From NCBI RefSeq assembly GCF_029855125.1, contig NZ_CP123229.1:2772501-2836500 (forward strand): a stretch of 64,000 nt of DNA. Reading direction: 5' to 3'. Below the pieces are notes generated by a model, which was not told where the DNA came from, did no database searches, and worked only from the letters and a program-made list of their open reading frames with translations. This document shows positions 46,795 to 58,728 of this stretch, piece by piece. Position numbers and translations under genes: made by a program. This stretch comes from Methylocapsa sp. D3K7. GTDB lineage: Bacteria; Pseudomonadota; Alphaproteobacteria; Rhizobiales; Beijerinckiaceae. How positions within the stretch are numbered: position 1 is the stretch's first letter; every line of letters begins with the position of its first letter.

Positions 46795-47763
46795 GTGAAG
46801 TGTTGGCAAGCCGCTAAGGTGGCGGCCTTGGTCGCCGCCATCTGCGCCTCTGGCGCCTTTTCCGGGGCTGCAAGCGCGGCCGAGGCCTTTATCACCGATC
46901 AAACCGGCGATGAAGTCAGCGTGCTCGATCTCGGCTTGAAACATGTCGTGGCAAGAATCCCGGTTTTGGGCAAGCCCGCTGGGATCGCCATGGCGCGCGA
47001 TGGACGCACGGCTTACGTCACGAGCACAGAGGGCAAATATGTCTCGGTGATCGACACCGCCTCGCGCCGGATCGCTTCGAAAATCGCCATGCCCGACACA
47101 CCGCTGGGCATCGCCATCGATCCGGAAGGCCGCTATCTTTACGTGGCCGGGTTCTATGTGCCGCGCCTTTACAAGATCGATCTTTCCACCAGCGCCATCG
47201 TCGCGACTGTGGAGGTGGGAGCGTCTCCCTCGGGTGTCGCCTTGACGCCGGATGGGACACGGATCGTGACCGCCGATCGCGACGACAATCAAATTTCAAT
47301 TATCGACACGAAATCCTTTTCCCGCACGGGGACGGTCAAGGTCGGGACTCATCCGTTTGGTGTGACCATCGATGCGCTAGGTGAGCGCGTCTATGCCGCG
47401 AATGTTGAGAGCAACGACGTGTCCGTCGTCGATCTCAAGACGGCCAAGTTGCTCGGCACGGTGGCGGTCGGCAAGCGGCCCTATGCTATTGCCCTCGCCA
47501 AGGGACGCGGCTTTTCGACCGATCAATATGGCGGAACCGTCTCCGTGTTCGATCTTTCAACGCTGCAGCCCGTGAAGCGGATTTCCGTTGGTGACTACCC
47601 GGAAGGGATCGAAACCAGTGCCGACGGCAACAGCGTTTACGTCGTCAATTGGTTCTCAAACGAAGTCTGGGCGATCAATGCCGAGACGCTCGCGGTGACG
47701 GCGAAAATGCCCGTGGGCGACGGGCCGCGGGCGTTTGGCACGTTTTTGCGTGAGACGCTGTAA
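46795..47763 (+). CDS. Periplasmic YVTN beta-propeller protein
   Basis: 322 residues from a GTG 10 bases after the MxaD-like gene. A signal peptide (VAAICASGAFSGAASA) is followed by about seven YVTN repeats (GDEVSVLDLGLKHVVARIPV, TAYVTSTEGKYVSVIDT, GVALTPDGTRIV). It resembles the PQQ-dependent catabolism-associated propellers found beside alcohol or methanol dehydrogenase genes. A role in periplasmic alcohol oxidation is likely but unproven. It is less like the propellers at 13.7-16.2 kb, which have an extra C-terminal domain. Confidence 0.82.
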   Translation: MKCWQAAKVAALVAAICASGAFSGAASAAEAFITDQTGDEVSVLDLGLKHVVARIPVLGKPAGIAMARDGRTAYVTSTEGKYVSVIDTASRRIASKIAMPDTPLGIAIDPEGRYLYVAGFYVPRLYKIDLSTSAIVATVEVGASPSGVALTPDGTRIVTADRDDNQISIIDTKSFSRTGTVKVGTHPFGVTIDALGERVYAANVESNDVSVVDLKTAKLLGTVAVGKRPYAIALAKGRGFSTDQYGGTVSVFDLSTLQPVKRISVGDYPEGIETSADGNSVYVVNWFSNEVWAINAETLAVTAKMPVGDGPRAFGTFLRETL

Positions 47764-47778
47764 AGGGAACACTCTCCC

Positions 47779-49089
47779 TCAAATCGCGCCATGCGCCGCC
47801 GGCCTTCGCACATAAAGCGCAGCGCCTATATTCAAGACCCCAAGCGCCGCGAGAAGCACGGGCTCGGTGACGCCTACATGTGAGCTTTGCAGAATGGCGG
47901 TCGCCAACACGCCGCCGACAATGAAGGCCGCGTTGAGGATATTGACGCCACCGACGATTCGGGCGCGGCGGTCGAGGGCAGCATCCGCCTGGATCGCGGT
48001 AAATAAGGGGACGACGAACAAGCCGCCCGCGCAGGCCAGGGCGGCGACATCGAAGGCGATACGCAGACCCGCCAAGGACGAGAAGAATTCAGCAAGCCCG
48101 ATTTCCCGTGACGCGACCGGAAGGAAATATGTCGCGGCGCCGAGGTCGATCAAAAACGCCGCCATGCCGAGCGCCGCGAACGGAACCATTTTCAAATAAA
48201 TCCGGCCATGCGCGATGACGGCCGCCGCGATCGAGCCGATCCCAATGCCGAGCGCGAACAGTGCGCTCACCGCCGTTTCGACCTCGATGCCGCCGCCGGT
48301 TTTGTTGCGGACAACGACCGGTACAAGGGACAAGGCGATCGCGCCGCTCATCCAGAACCAAGAGACCGCCATGGTTCGTGTCCAGAGGGTCGCATCTTGC
48401 GCCACTTCGCGAATGAGGGCGAAGGTGGAAGCAAGGACATTGCGGTTGGCATGAAGACCCGGTTCTCCACGCTCCGTGGAAGGGATAAAAAGACTGGCCG
48501 CGAAACATGCAATGGCGATCGCCATCAGTTGCAGGACGGTTCCTTCCGGCCCGCGTCCCTTGGCCGAGAGGCCGCCGGCGATCAGGCCCAGAAAAATGGC
48601 GATGAATGTCGCCGCCTCAACAAGCGCGTTGCCGGCCATCAGTTCGGCTTTGACGAGCAGATCGGGAAGGATGCCATATTTGACGGGCCCAAACAAAGCC
48701 GAGATCACACCAAGGCCAAACAATGCCGTGTAAAGCAGCGGCAATGATGAGAGAATGAGGCCTGCGGCGGCGATCATCTGAACCAATATCTCTGCGAATT
48801 TGAGACGCCGGGCCAGCCATGCTTTGTCATGCGCGTCGGCCAGCTCGCCACCAAGACCCGAAAGAACCAGCGAGGGAAGCATAAAGGTGCCGACCGCAAG
48901 CGTGATAAGCGGGCCAGCGTGGGTCTCGCCAAGCCTGAAGAGGATCAGCATGGCGAGCATGTTGCGCACGAAATTGTCATTGAAGACGGAAAAAAACTGG
49001 CACCAGAATAGACCCGCGAAGCGGCGCGACCGCAGGAGCCCAGCGAGCATGGCGAATGGCGGGGTTGAAGCGGGATCGATTTTCTTCAT
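47779..49089 (-). CDS. MFS transporter, LplT-like
   Basis: 436 residues with about 12 membrane helices. FNDNFVRNMLAMLILF near the N-terminus and the loop ALFGPVKYGILPDLL are typical of the lysophospholipid flippase (LplT) branch of MFS. In many alphaproteobacteria this domain is fused to an acyltransferase/acyl-ACP synthetase (Aas type); here it stands alone. It is the downstream partner of the cation efflux gene, with an ATGA overlap. Confidence 0.82.
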   Translation of the reverse strand: MKKIDPASTPPFAMLAGLLRSRRFAGLFWCQFFSVFNDNFVRNMLAMLILFRLGETHAGPLITLAVGTFMLPSLVLSGLGGELADAHDKAWLARRLKFAEILVQMIAAAGLILSSLPLLYTALFGLGVISALFGPVKYGILPDLLVKAELMAGNALVEAATFIAIFLGLIAGGLSAKGRGPEGTVLQLMAIAIACFAASLFIPSTERGEPGLHANRNVLASTFALIREVAQDATLWTRTMAVSWFWMSGAIALSLVPVVVRNKTGGGIEVETAVSALFALGIGIGSIAAAVIAHGRIYLKMVPFAALGMAAFLIDLGAATYFLPVASREIGLAEFFSSLAGLRIAFDVAALACAGGLFVVPLFTAIQADAALDRRARIVGGVNILNAAFIVGGVLATAILQSSHVGVTEPVLLAALGVLNIGAALYVRRPAAHGAI

Positions 49090-50465
49090 GTGCGCAACGG
49101 CTCGGCGTGGCCGACGATCCTGACGATGCCGGGGAAAGCGGCGCGTATTTTGCGGTCGAGCGTATCGACATATTCATGCACTTCATCGACACTCAGGTGC
49201 GGGCTGACCCGGCAGTGGTAATTGATCACCAATCCGTCCGGCGTCGTTCGCACCCTGACATTATGTACGTTGTGGATCGCGCCGGTTTCGGGAGCCATTC
49301 TGGTCAGTGCGGATTTGATTTCTGCGCGCATGTTTGCGGCAACATCCTGGCCTTGCAATTGGCGTGGCTCCAGCGGCTCGATGTGGCTTTCGACTTCAAT
49401 ATCCGGGCCGAGTTCCCGAACTATCTCCATCTCCAGCCCGGAGGCGATCTCATGCGCATTGCCATGCGACATGCGGCCATCAAGTTCGACATCGAAACTG
49501 ACTGACGTGCGTCCGCTGATTTCCTGCAAGGTGACATGATGAATGGGAACATGGCGCTTGGCCGCGATCAGCAGCACCCGTTCGAGGATCGTTTCGTCGT
49601 CAAGGGCAATCGGCCGTGCCGCCACCTTCACGGTGACTTCCGGATGCGGCGCCGCGATGGCGGCCGCGACATTCGCCTCGATGGCGGCGGCTTTTTCGAG
49701 CGGCAAGGTGCGCGCCACGGTGATTGCGATATCGCCGACGACTTCGGCTCCAGCCGGGCGCAGCCGCAGCGTCTCGACCTCGATCACGCCTGGAACCGAC
49801 TCGGCGAGCGACCGGATCTCTGACGTGAGGCCTTTCGGCGCTGTGTCAACAAGTGTGTTGACGGTGCGGCGGCCAATCTTGAGGCCTGCCACGCCAATGA
49901 AAATCGCAAGCCCCAGCGCCGCCAGAGCGTCGCCTTGCGGGTAACCGTAAAGCACGGCAGCGATGCCGCAAAGCGCCAAGCCGGAAGCCACGATATCGCT
50001 TGAAAAATGCAGCGCGTCGGCAGCGAGCGCGTCGCTTTTCGTCGCCAAGGCTATTCGCTTCAAGGAGAGCCAGCGCACCAAATCGACGATCATCGAGACG
50101 ATCAAAACCACGAAAACGATCGGCCCAGGATCAATATGAATGTCGTGATTGGCAAGCCGCTTCACCGCCTCGATCAAGATAAAGGCAGCGAGCGCGAATA
50201 AGAAACCAGTTTCGACAAGGGCCGCCAAGGCTTCCACCTTGGCATGGCCGAATGGATGCTCTTCGTCGGCCGGCTTATTGGCGATCCGTATCGCGAAATA
50301 GGTGAGAACTGTCGCCGCCACATCGCCGAGATTGTGGCCAGCCTCGGAGAGCACCGCCAAGGAGCCCGAGGCAAGCCCGGCGAAGAGCTTTGCCGCCGTC
50401 ATCAGCGTGCTCACCGCGATCGAGGCAAGCGCGGCCCGCTCTTTGAGCCGGTGGGCTTCATTCAT
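49086..50465 (-). CDS. Cation diffusion facilitator with extended C-terminal region
   Basis: 459 residues from the ATG at 50465; an in-frame ATG at 50492 lacks a ribosome binding site. Six membrane helices carry the metal ligands in GHNLGDV and HFSSDIVAS. The C-terminal region of about 250 residues is far longer than the usual 80-90 and appears to hold three successive dimerisation-type beta-alpha-beta units (near [35 protein letters not shown] and [20 protein letters not shown]). The family exports Zn, Fe, Co or Mn by proton exchange. It is co-translated with the LplT-like gene. Confidence 0.88.
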   Translation of the reverse strand: MNEAHRLKERAALASIAVSTLMTAAKLFAGLASGSLAVLSEAGHNLGDVAATVLTYFAIRIANKPADEEHPFGHAKVEALAALVETGFLFALAAFILIEAVKRLANHDIHIDPGPIVFVVLIVSMIVDLVRWLSLKRIALATKSDALAADALHFSSDIVASGLALCGIAAVLYGYPQGDALAALGLAIFIGVAGLKIGRRTVNTLVDTAPKGLTSEIRSLAESVPGVIEVETLRLRPAGAEVVGDIAITVARTLPLEKAAAIEANVAAAIAAPHPEVTVKVAARPIALDDETILERVLLIAAKRHVPIHHVTLQEISGRTSVSFDVELDGRMSHGNAHEIASGLEMEIVRELGPDIEVESHIEPLEPRQLQGQDVAANMRAEIKSALTRMAPETGAIHNVHNVRVRTTPDGLVINYHCRVSPHLSVDEVHEYVDTLDRKIRAAFPGIVRIVGHAEPLRT

Positions 50466-50606
50466 CACGAGATCCTGTTTCCATGCGGGCATTTCGCAAC
50501 GCGTATTGGAGATAGTCTCGCCGCCACGGCCCCTGTGCTATATATCCCCAAAAATACGCCAAGCCCAATCCCAGGCTCAAGCCGCGAAACGTGGAAGGGA
50601 AGAAAT

Positions 50607-51047
50607 ATGGAATATCTGCACACGATGGTCCGGGTCACGGATCTTGAGCAGTCGCTGGAGTTTTACACGCATAAGCTTGGCCTCGTCGAGATACGGCGTG
50701 TCGAAAACGAGGCAGGCCGTTTCACTTTGGTGTTTCTCGCGGCGCCAGGAGACGCGGATCGCGCTAAGACGTCGAAAGCGCCGCTCATTGAGCTGACCTA
50801 TAATTGGGATAAGGAAGCCTATACGGGCGGCCGCAACTTCGGCCATTTGGCCTATTCGGTCGATGATATTTACGCGGCATGTGACAAACTTATGAAAGCG
50901 GGCGTCACCGTCAACCGGCCTCCGCGCGACGGCCATATGGCTTTCATCCGCTCGCCAGACAATATTTCCATCGAACTTTTGCAAAAGGGCGAGCCTTTGC
51001 CAAAGCGAGAACCCTGGGTTTCGATGCCGAACATTGGGGCGTGGTAG
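50607..51047 (+). CDS. gloA: Lactoylglutathione lyase (glyoxalase I)
   Basis: 146 residues; the ATG follows GGAAGGGAAG. Metal ligands match the GloA pattern: His in EYLHTMVRV, Glu in LIELTYN, His in [11 protein letters not shown] and Glu in ISIELLQKG. It turns the methylglyoxal-glutathione adduct into lactoylglutathione. Short length and the missing helical insert suggest the Ni/Co type. It heads a three-gene run with otsB and a small membrane protein. Confidence 0.95.
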   Translation: MEYLHTMVRVTDLEQSLEFYTHKLGLVEIRRVENEAGRFTLVFLAAPGDADRAKTSKAPLIELTYNWDKEAYTGGRNFGHLAYSVDDIYAACDKLMKAGVTVNRPPRDGHMAFIRSPDNISIELLQKGEPLPKREPWVSMPNIGAW

Positions 51048-51050
51048 CGA

Positions 51051-51824
51051 TTGGCTGGCGCGCCCCTCGCCTTGTCGCCGGGTGGTCTTGCGGAATTAGC
51101 GCCGCTCTCCAAAGCCGCCTATTTTCTCGATGTCGATGGCACGCTGCTTGAGATTAAGCCGCGCCCCGAGGATGTCATCGCGGATGCGGGGTTGCTCACA
51201 CTGTTGACGGAACTTGCGGCCGCCGCGCAGGGCGCGCTTGCCCTCGTCAGCGGGAGGAAAATCGAAGATCTCGATCGCATTTTTGCGCCACTGACGTTTC
51301 CGGCTGCTGGGTTGCACGGCGCGGAGATTCGCTTTGCCGATGGCACCCGCGTTGCGCCGCCGGAGGGCACGATGGACAAAGTACGGCAACCGCTTGCCGA
51401 CTTCGTGGCCGCCCATCCCGCTTTGCGGCTTGAGGACAAGGGGGCGGCGCTCGCCATTCATTTCCGGCAGGTGCCGGATCTCGCCGAAACCGTGTTGAAT
51501 TTTGCCGGTGCTCTCGCGAAACACCACGGACTCTTTATGCAAGAAGGCAAGATGGTTGCCGAACTGAAGGACGCGCTTCACGACAAGGGGCAGGGCATCG
51601 CCGCGCTCCTTGCGACACCGCCCTTTTCAGGCCGCCTGCCGGTCTTTATCGGGGACGATAGGACAGACGAAAACGGATTCTTGTTCGTAAATGCGCAAGG
51701 CGGCGTTTCGGTGCGCGCCGGGTCTGCCACTGCCACGCAGGCACGTTATCAGTTGCGTGATCCAGACGATGTGCGGAAGGAGCTTCAACAGCTCTTGAGC
51801 AGTCTCAAAACCATGCGAGGTTAG
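51051..51824 (+). CDS. otsB: Trehalose-6-phosphate phosphatase
   Basis: 257 residues from a TTG only 3 bases after the gloA stop, so probably coupled. HAD motifs are LDVDGTLLEI, ALVSGRKIEDL and IGDDRTDENGF. It releases trehalose, an osmoprotectant, from trehalose-6-phosphate. The synthase gene otsA is not in this window, which is unusual because the two are normally paired. Confidence 0.92.
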   Translation: MAGAPLALSPGGLAELAPLSKAAYFLDVDGTLLEIKPRPEDVIADAGLLTLLTELAAAAQGALALVSGRKIEDLDRIFAPLTFPAAGLHGAEIRFADGTRVAPPEGTMDKVRQPLADFVAAHPALRLEDKGAALAIHFRQVPDLAETVLNFAGALAKHHGLFMQEGKMVAELKDALHDKGQGIAALLATPPFSGRLPVFIGDDRTDENGFLFVNAQGGVSVRAGSATATQARYQLRDPDDVRKELQQLLSSLKTMRG

Positions 51825-51827
51825 GTC

Positions 51828-52016
51828 GTGACTCCCCGGGACAAAGCCATTCTCGAATTTCTCACCAGCCGCAGAGGCATCATCTGGATCAGCCTCTGTT
51901 TGACGGCAGCGGGCATCGTTTTCATTCTTTTCACCGGCCGTTACGAGCTTAGCTTCTTTGTTCTTGCGGGCCTATTGCCCTGGGTCGAATATTGGTACCG
52001 GCGCCGGAACCGCTGA
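51828..52016 (+). CDS. Small two-helix membrane protein
   Basis: 62 residues from a GTG 3 bases after otsB, preceded by a GAGG within the otsB end. Two hydrophobic segments are separated by TGRYELS, and the C-terminus is basic (YRRRNR). It probably belongs to the gloA-otsB operon. The function is not known. Confidence 0.6.
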   Translation: MTPRDKAILEFLTSRRGIIWISLCLTAAGIVFILFTGRYELSFFVLAGLLPWVEYWYRRRNR

Positions 52017-52050
52017 GCCGCATGCGAGAGGAAACGCTTTATTCCGCCCT

Positions 52051-54198
<2,148 letters not shown>

Positions 54199-54309
54199 TC
54201 GGCAACCCGGCTCGCTGGTTAAGCTCCCGGCGGAGTTTGCGAATGATAGCCTGACGCCCTTTGCGATGCCATTATTGGGCTACGCACACACGGATCACGA
54301 AGGAGGAGC

Positions 54310-54693
54310 TTAACCTTGCCGGAGTGCCCGCCACGAGCCCTTGCACCCCATGGTCGATGACATCCAAGTCCCTGAACCGTAACCCTTCGCGAGTCTTCCG
54401 GTGACCGTGGCGACCTGGCCCATGCGCTGAAACGCCAAGTCCACGGCGCCGCCGTTGATGTGGCCGGAGGCTTCCATCGGCGTATCCCCGGCCGAGGTCA
54501 CACGCCCTCCAGACACGGAAATCATCCAATGATAAGCCTTGTCGCAATCGCCCTGCCGCGTGGTGATGAAAACCGTATAGATCCCGTCGGGATTTTGGCT
54601 TGCAGCCACGGTGTCCTGCGCATTTGCAGCGTTCACAAAAGCCGCTCCCATAAAAGCGGCGGCAAAGAGGCGCGAGTATCCTGCCGGGATCAT
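54310..54693 (-). CDS. Secreted hypothetical protein between mutA and mutB
   Basis: 127 residues from the ATG at 54693 after AAAGGAATAACC. A signal peptide (YSRLFAAAFMGAAFVNAANA) is followed by a small beta-rich domain (DGIYTVFITTRQGDCDKAYH, GHINGGAVDLAFQRMGQVAT, GYGSGTWMSS) with two cysteines that could pair. It resembles exported Rhizobiales proteins of unknown role. It starts 16 bases after mutA and ends 111 bases before mutB, so it is probably transcribed with them though a periplasmic role is unrelated to the mutase. Confidence 0.7.
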   Translation of the reverse strand: MIPAGYSRLFAAAFMGAAFVNAANAQDTVAASQNPDGIYTVFITTRQGDCDKAYHWMISVSGGRVTSAGDTPMEASGHINGGAVDLAFQRMGQVATVTGRLAKGYGSGTWMSSTMGCKGSWRALRQG

Positions 54694-54709
54694 TTTGGTT
54701 ATTCCTTTG

Positions 54710-56569
54710 TTACGGCTTTTGCTCTTCAAGCTTAGTTGTTCTCCGAAGTGTCATAACGGATGATTCCCGCAGAATAGCCAGAGCATCGCGGTGAGGGCAA
54801 ATCAATTCGGCAACCCCGGCGTCGTGCAAGGCTTTCGCAACGGGTTCTGGCACAGGCCCGGCGAGGTAAATGCGTGCCGCACCTGCGTCAGATAGCCGCG
54901 CTGCTGTTTCGATCAAATCGGCCGCTGAAACCGTTGCCGCTGCGAAAATACAGGCGATTTTGCAGCCAGACACGCGGAAATGCTGCGCCGCGTCGCAGCC
55001 TTCCTGGCTGAAAACCTCGAGTCCAGCCACCGCGAAAAAATGGGTGGCAAAATCGGAAGCCGGCGCAACACCCTGGGGTTCCCCGAGCTGGGTGAGAAAG
55101 ATTTTCGGCCTGCTTCCGGTTTCCTGGAAATATTTATCCGAGGCCACGCGTAAGCTTTCAAAAGGCTCGGCATCGCGCCGCGAAGGTAGATGAATATTAT
55201 CATATACTGTAAAATCATCATCTGCCCGCACGGGCGGAGGCGCGAGCACATGGACTGGCGCTTCCGTAAGAAGCGGAAATGCGCTCGTGCCGGTAATCGC
55301 CAGCGCGCGTTGTGCGATGGCGTCGCGCCGTGCCGCCGCCGTCACGCCGATCTCGCGTTGCGGCGTGCCCGTTTGCAGGCTTTTGATCATGCCGCCTTGC
55401 GCTTCGATGTCTTGCAACAAGGCCCAAGCGCGGTTGCAAAGCGCCGAAGTCAGCGCTTCGAAACTTCCGGCACCGGCGGCCGGATCCGCGACTTTTGCAA
55501 GATGGGATTCCTCGATCAATATCGACTGCGTATTGCGTGCGATGCGCCGCGCGACGTCATCGGGCAGGCCGAGCGCCAAGGTGAACGGCAGGACAGTCAC
55601 CGTATCGGCGCCTCCCGCACCCGCCGCGAACACGCCCATCGTGGCCCGCAAAATATTGACCCAAGGATCATAGCGCGTCATCATCCGGAACGCCGTCTCG
55701 GCATGCAGGCGGATGGGTTTGGGCGTCAGGCCGCAGGCGTCTTCGACGCGCGCCCAGAGAAGCCGCATGGCGCGGAATTTGGCAAGGCTCAGATATTCAT
55801 CCGCATCGGCCGCAAGGAGAAAGGCGATGTCCCGTCGCGCGGCCTCCAGCGGGAGACCCTCTGCTTCCAGCAGCCGCAAATATTCGATCCCCGTCGCGAG
55901 GACGCAGGCAAGCTCTTGCGCTTCGCCGGCGCCCGCCTCGTGATACGGACGCCCATCGGCAAGGAAAAGATGCCCGGCGAAACCGTTGCCGTGCAAAAGC
56001 GTCAGCGTATTGCCTAAACCTTGCAAAGCTCCAGCGGGCAAGTGGCCGCAGCGCGCGAAATGGCCGATCGGATCATGGCCGAAATCCACGTCGAGTTCCG
56101 CCGACGTCAAACGGCGCGCTTTCGCGATGGAAACAAACAAAGCCGCAAGGTCCAGCGCGCGGGCGTCAGCATCAACACGCAATGCGATGCGGTCGAGATC
56201 GATGCCGGCAAATGCGGCATCGAGATCGCGTTCGCTCTCGATTTGCAAGCCAAAACCTCTTGCAGCGAAGGATTGGGAAATGGTCAGCGTGAGTGCATCA
56301 GCGCCGCCCATGAGGTCGGCGCGGGCCATGGCGTTGGCTGTCACGATATCGGGATGATCGATGCGCTGCGCGATTTTCCACGGCCCCGGCTTTTGCCGGA
56401 GAGGGCGCGGGCCCTCGCCTATCACCCTCTCGTAGAGGGGTGCGAGGCTGAGCCCTTCGAATGTCGTTGAGATGAGACTTTCAAACGGCTTGCCGCCGAG
56501 CCCGCGCTCGACGAGGTTCCGCCATTCGGCCTCGCTGGCAGGCGGGAATGGATTTGTGGGGCCTTCCAT
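54710..56569 (-). CDS. mutA: Methylmalonyl-CoA mutase, small subunit
   Basis: 619 residues from the ATG at 56569, preceded by GGAGCG. It is the barrel-containing partner of MutB and is homologous to it, but the C-terminal cobalamin domain is degenerate (no DxHxxG), as usual for the non-catalytic beta chain. Recognisable segments are RHLPAGALQG-like GHLPAGALQGLGNTLTLLHG and RLHAETAFRMMTRYDPWVNI. It heads the transcript leading to the secreted protein and mutB. Confidence 0.93.
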   Translation of the reverse strand: MEGPTNPFPPASEAEWRNLVERGLGGKPFESLISTTFEGLSLAPLYERVIGEGPRPLRQKPGPWKIAQRIDHPDIVTANAMARADLMGGADALTLTISQSFAARGFGLQIESERDLDAAFAGIDLDRIALRVDADARALDLAALFVSIAKARRLTSAELDVDFGHDPIGHFARCGHLPAGALQGLGNTLTLLHGNGFAGHLFLADGRPYHEAGAGEAQELACVLATGIEYLRLLEAEGLPLEAARRDIAFLLAADADEYLSLAKFRAMRLLWARVEDACGLTPKPIRLHAETAFRMMTRYDPWVNILRATMGVFAAGAGGADTVTVLPFTLALGLPDDVARRIARNTQSILIEESHLAKVADPAAGAGSFEALTSALCNRAWALLQDIEAQGGMIKSLQTGTPQREIGVTAAARRDAIAQRALAITGTSAFPLLTEAPVHVLAPPPVRADDDFTVYDNIHLPSRRDAEPFESLRVASDKYFQETGSRPKIFLTQLGEPQGVAPASDFATHFFAVAGLEVFSQEGCDAAQHFRVSGCKIACIFAAATVSAADLIETAARLSDAGAARIYLAGPVPEPVAKALHDAGVAELICPHRDALAILRESSVMTLRRTTKLEEQKP

Positions 56570-56691
56570 GCGCGCTCCGGTTTCCGGCAGGCACACTTTT
56601 ACACGAGGCAGATCGTGGAGCGAATGGGAGACCGCAAAATGGGCCAGCTGTGCGTGCGCTCAGCGCGGCGTCGCTCGCGCATTCAACAAAA

Positions 56692-56722
56692 AATGCTGCC
56701 CGCTTTGAATGCGGGCAGCATT
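56692..56722 (-). terminator. Rho-independent terminator of the outer membrane protein gene
   Basis: A perfect 12-bp stem (AATGCTGCCCGC / GCGGGCAGCATT) with a 7-base loop. On the minus strand it is followed by TTTTTTG, a classic terminator 57 bases after the stop. Confidence 0.88.
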
Positions 56723-56779
56723 GAATGAATATCAGCAAATGGGTGAAACCGCCGGCTTGGAGACCGGTGGTATCATGCC

Positions 56780-57589
56780 TCAATATCTGGCGACAACCGC
56801 GGGGATCGGGTTGAACCAGTTGAATTTGTAGTTGATGCCAGCCCGGGCAATGTTGACCTGCGTCTTTTGATTGACGTTGAGGCCAACAACGCCGAGCAGG
56901 CTCGTGTTGATAATGTTGTTGGTGCCGAGGTTGACGTAGAGATATTCGGTCTTCAAGGTCAGGTTATTGGTAACGGCATATTCAAATCCGCCACCCACCG
57001 CGAAACCCGTGCGGCTGTTGTTTTCCGAGGCCGTGAACGCCGCGGCTCCTCCGCCGATCGCCGCTGACGCGCTGATCGCGGAATTGACTTGGCCATAGGC
57101 GAAACCGCCGGTGCCATACACCAAGAACCGGTCCCAGGCATAGCCAAGGCGGCCACGCACCGTGCCGATGTAATTGATCCGGCTTCCCGCCTGCACGTTC
57201 GCTCCGAAGGGCAACGCCGCTAACAGGACTCCATTGAGATTGGCCGTGACTTTGCCACGGATCGCGGCGCCGTCGAAGTCGGTCTCGAACCCGAGAACGA
57301 CATTGTTGGCGAATTCCCAATTGTAGCCGATTTGGCCGCCGCCGATGATACCGCTCGAGGTGATAGAGGCGTTGCCGCTGGCGAAGGTGGCAATGATCGG
57401 CGCGGAGACGCTGAACGGATACTGGAAGCGGTCGCCACCAAGCCCGAGGTTGACGCCGAGATAGATGCCTGTCCAGCTATAGGGAATAAAGGGCGGTGGC
57501 GGCGGTGCGACGGGAAGATCGGCGGCGAGTACCGCGGATGAACAAAGCGCGGCGAGCGAGGCGCCCAATATCGAGAGTTTCTTAATCAT
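56780..57589 (-). CDS. Omp25/Omp31-type outer membrane beta-barrel protein
   Basis: 269 residues from the ATG at 57589 after AGGGACAAG; a longer frame is rejected. A signal peptide (SILGASLAALCSSAVLAADL) is followed by a Pro-rich segment and an eight-stranded barrel pattern (WTGIYLGVNLGLGGDRFQYP, GGGQIGYNWEFANN, GGFEYAVTNNLTLKTEYLYV, GINYKFNWF). This is the main small porin-like family of Rhizobiales. The gene has its own promoter region and terminator. Confidence 0.9.
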   Translation of the reverse strand: MIKKLSILGASLAALCSSAVLAADLPVAPPPPPFIPYSWTGIYLGVNLGLGGDRFQYPFSVSAPIIATFASGNASITSSGIIGGGQIGYNWEFANNVVLGFETDFDGAAIRGKVTANLNGVLLAALPFGANVQAGSRINYIGTVRGRLGYAWDRFLVYGTGGFAYGQVNSAISASAAIGGGAAAFTASENNSRTGFAVGGGFEYAVTNNLTLKTEYLYVNLGTNNIINTSLLGVVGLNVNQKTQVNIARAGINYKFNWFNPIPAVVARY

Positions 57590-57762
57590 AACTTGTCCCT
57601 TCCAAAAAAGATGCGTCCATGCGTCAGCTAAACAAAATCTCGTCACACACACTATTGAATTTCGTTTCTGCACATCCATTAGGTGATGCCTGTTGCGGGA
57701 CGGCAACAGTTTGGCGGCCCGCTCGTCCGCGCGGGCTGATGGCCATGTGCTCACGAAGATTT

Positions 57763-58728
57763 CTATTGTTTCGCCGCGATGACGAATTTCTGCATGAATG
57801 GGCCGATGTCGCGCCGTGGCGGCCGGCGGGCTCTCGCACAATTGGTATCGATATGCGCCTGGGTGAACATGGAGGCGAGAACGGCACCGTCCGGATTGAC
57901 CGCGAACGCGTAATCCAACAGCATTTCGGCGGCCATGAACGGCGGGCCGTAGGCGAGTTGCGAAGCGAGCGCTCCGAGGCGGCCGCCGTCCCCTACTAGG
58001 AGATGCGACAGGCGTTCATGGGCGCCCAAACCGAACACGCCATGGGTGACGAAAAAGAACTTCGCGCCATCACCGGTTGCCTGTTTCGTACGTTCGAGTG
58101 TTTCCACGAAAGGATTGTCGGGAAGCTGGGCGATCTTAAAAATCTCCGGTGCACGGGCTGCAGCGGCGATGGCTTCCGGCGATCCGGCGATCGCCACGCA
58201 GCGCACATAGCCTTTTTCGAGGACGCGCCGCAATTCGCGCAAAATAGCCTCATTGAGGCAATCCTCGGGGTTCGGCTCGTCCAGCGCCAAGACATCGATG
58301 AAATCCGTTCGCAGCCGCCGCAAACTCTCGACGACCGAGCCTTCGATTTGATCCGCGCGCAGCCGGTTTTTGGACCAGGGCCGGTTAACTCTGGGCGGCT
58401 GGCGGCTCAATAAAGGCAGCGCTTTCGCCATGGCTCGGGCCGCCGGCCGGAACAGACGCATCAAGGGCGAAACCACGGGCCTTGGGATTCCGAATTTGGT
58501 GCAGACCACAACGCGTTCGCGGCGTGCGGCCAGGAATTTTCCCAAGATTCCCTCTGCTTCTCCATCGCCATAGGCGGGCGCCACGTCATACCAGCCAACG
58601 CCCCGCTCGAACGCATAGGAAAGCGCCCGTAGCCCCTGTGATTCGGAAACTCGCGAGCCGAGTGAGGCGCAGCCGAAACCCAAAACCGGGACCTCACGGC
58701 CGAGACCTGATACGAAGACGGTTCTCAC
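57763..58728 (-). CDS. Aldo/keto reductase family protein
   Basis: 321 residues from a GTG preceded by GGGAGA; a longer frame runs through the intergenic region. The tetrad residues Asp and Tyr are in WYDVAPAYGDGE and Lys in VCTKFGI, but the usual His of the LLHEP-type motif is Asp (DVLALDEPNPED). NADPH-binding residues near the C-terminus are less clear. It may be a reductase with altered activity. It is divergent from a glycosyltransferase gene. Confidence 0.8.
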   Translation of the reverse strand: MRTVFVSGLGREVPVLGFGCASLGSRVSESQGLRALSYAFERGVGWYDVAPAYGDGEAEGILGKFLAARRERVVVCTKFGIPRPVVSPLMRLFRPAARAMAKALPLLSRQPPRVNRPWSKNRLRADQIEGSVVESLRRLRTDFIDVLALDEPNPEDCLNEAILRELRRVLEKGYVRCVAIAGSPEAIAAAARAPEIFKIAQLPDNPFVETLERTKQATGDGAKFFFVTHGVFGLGAHERLSHLLVGDGGRLGALASQLAYGPPFMAAEMLLDYAFAVNPDGAVLASMFTQAHIDTNCARARRPPRRDIGPFMQKFVIAAKQ

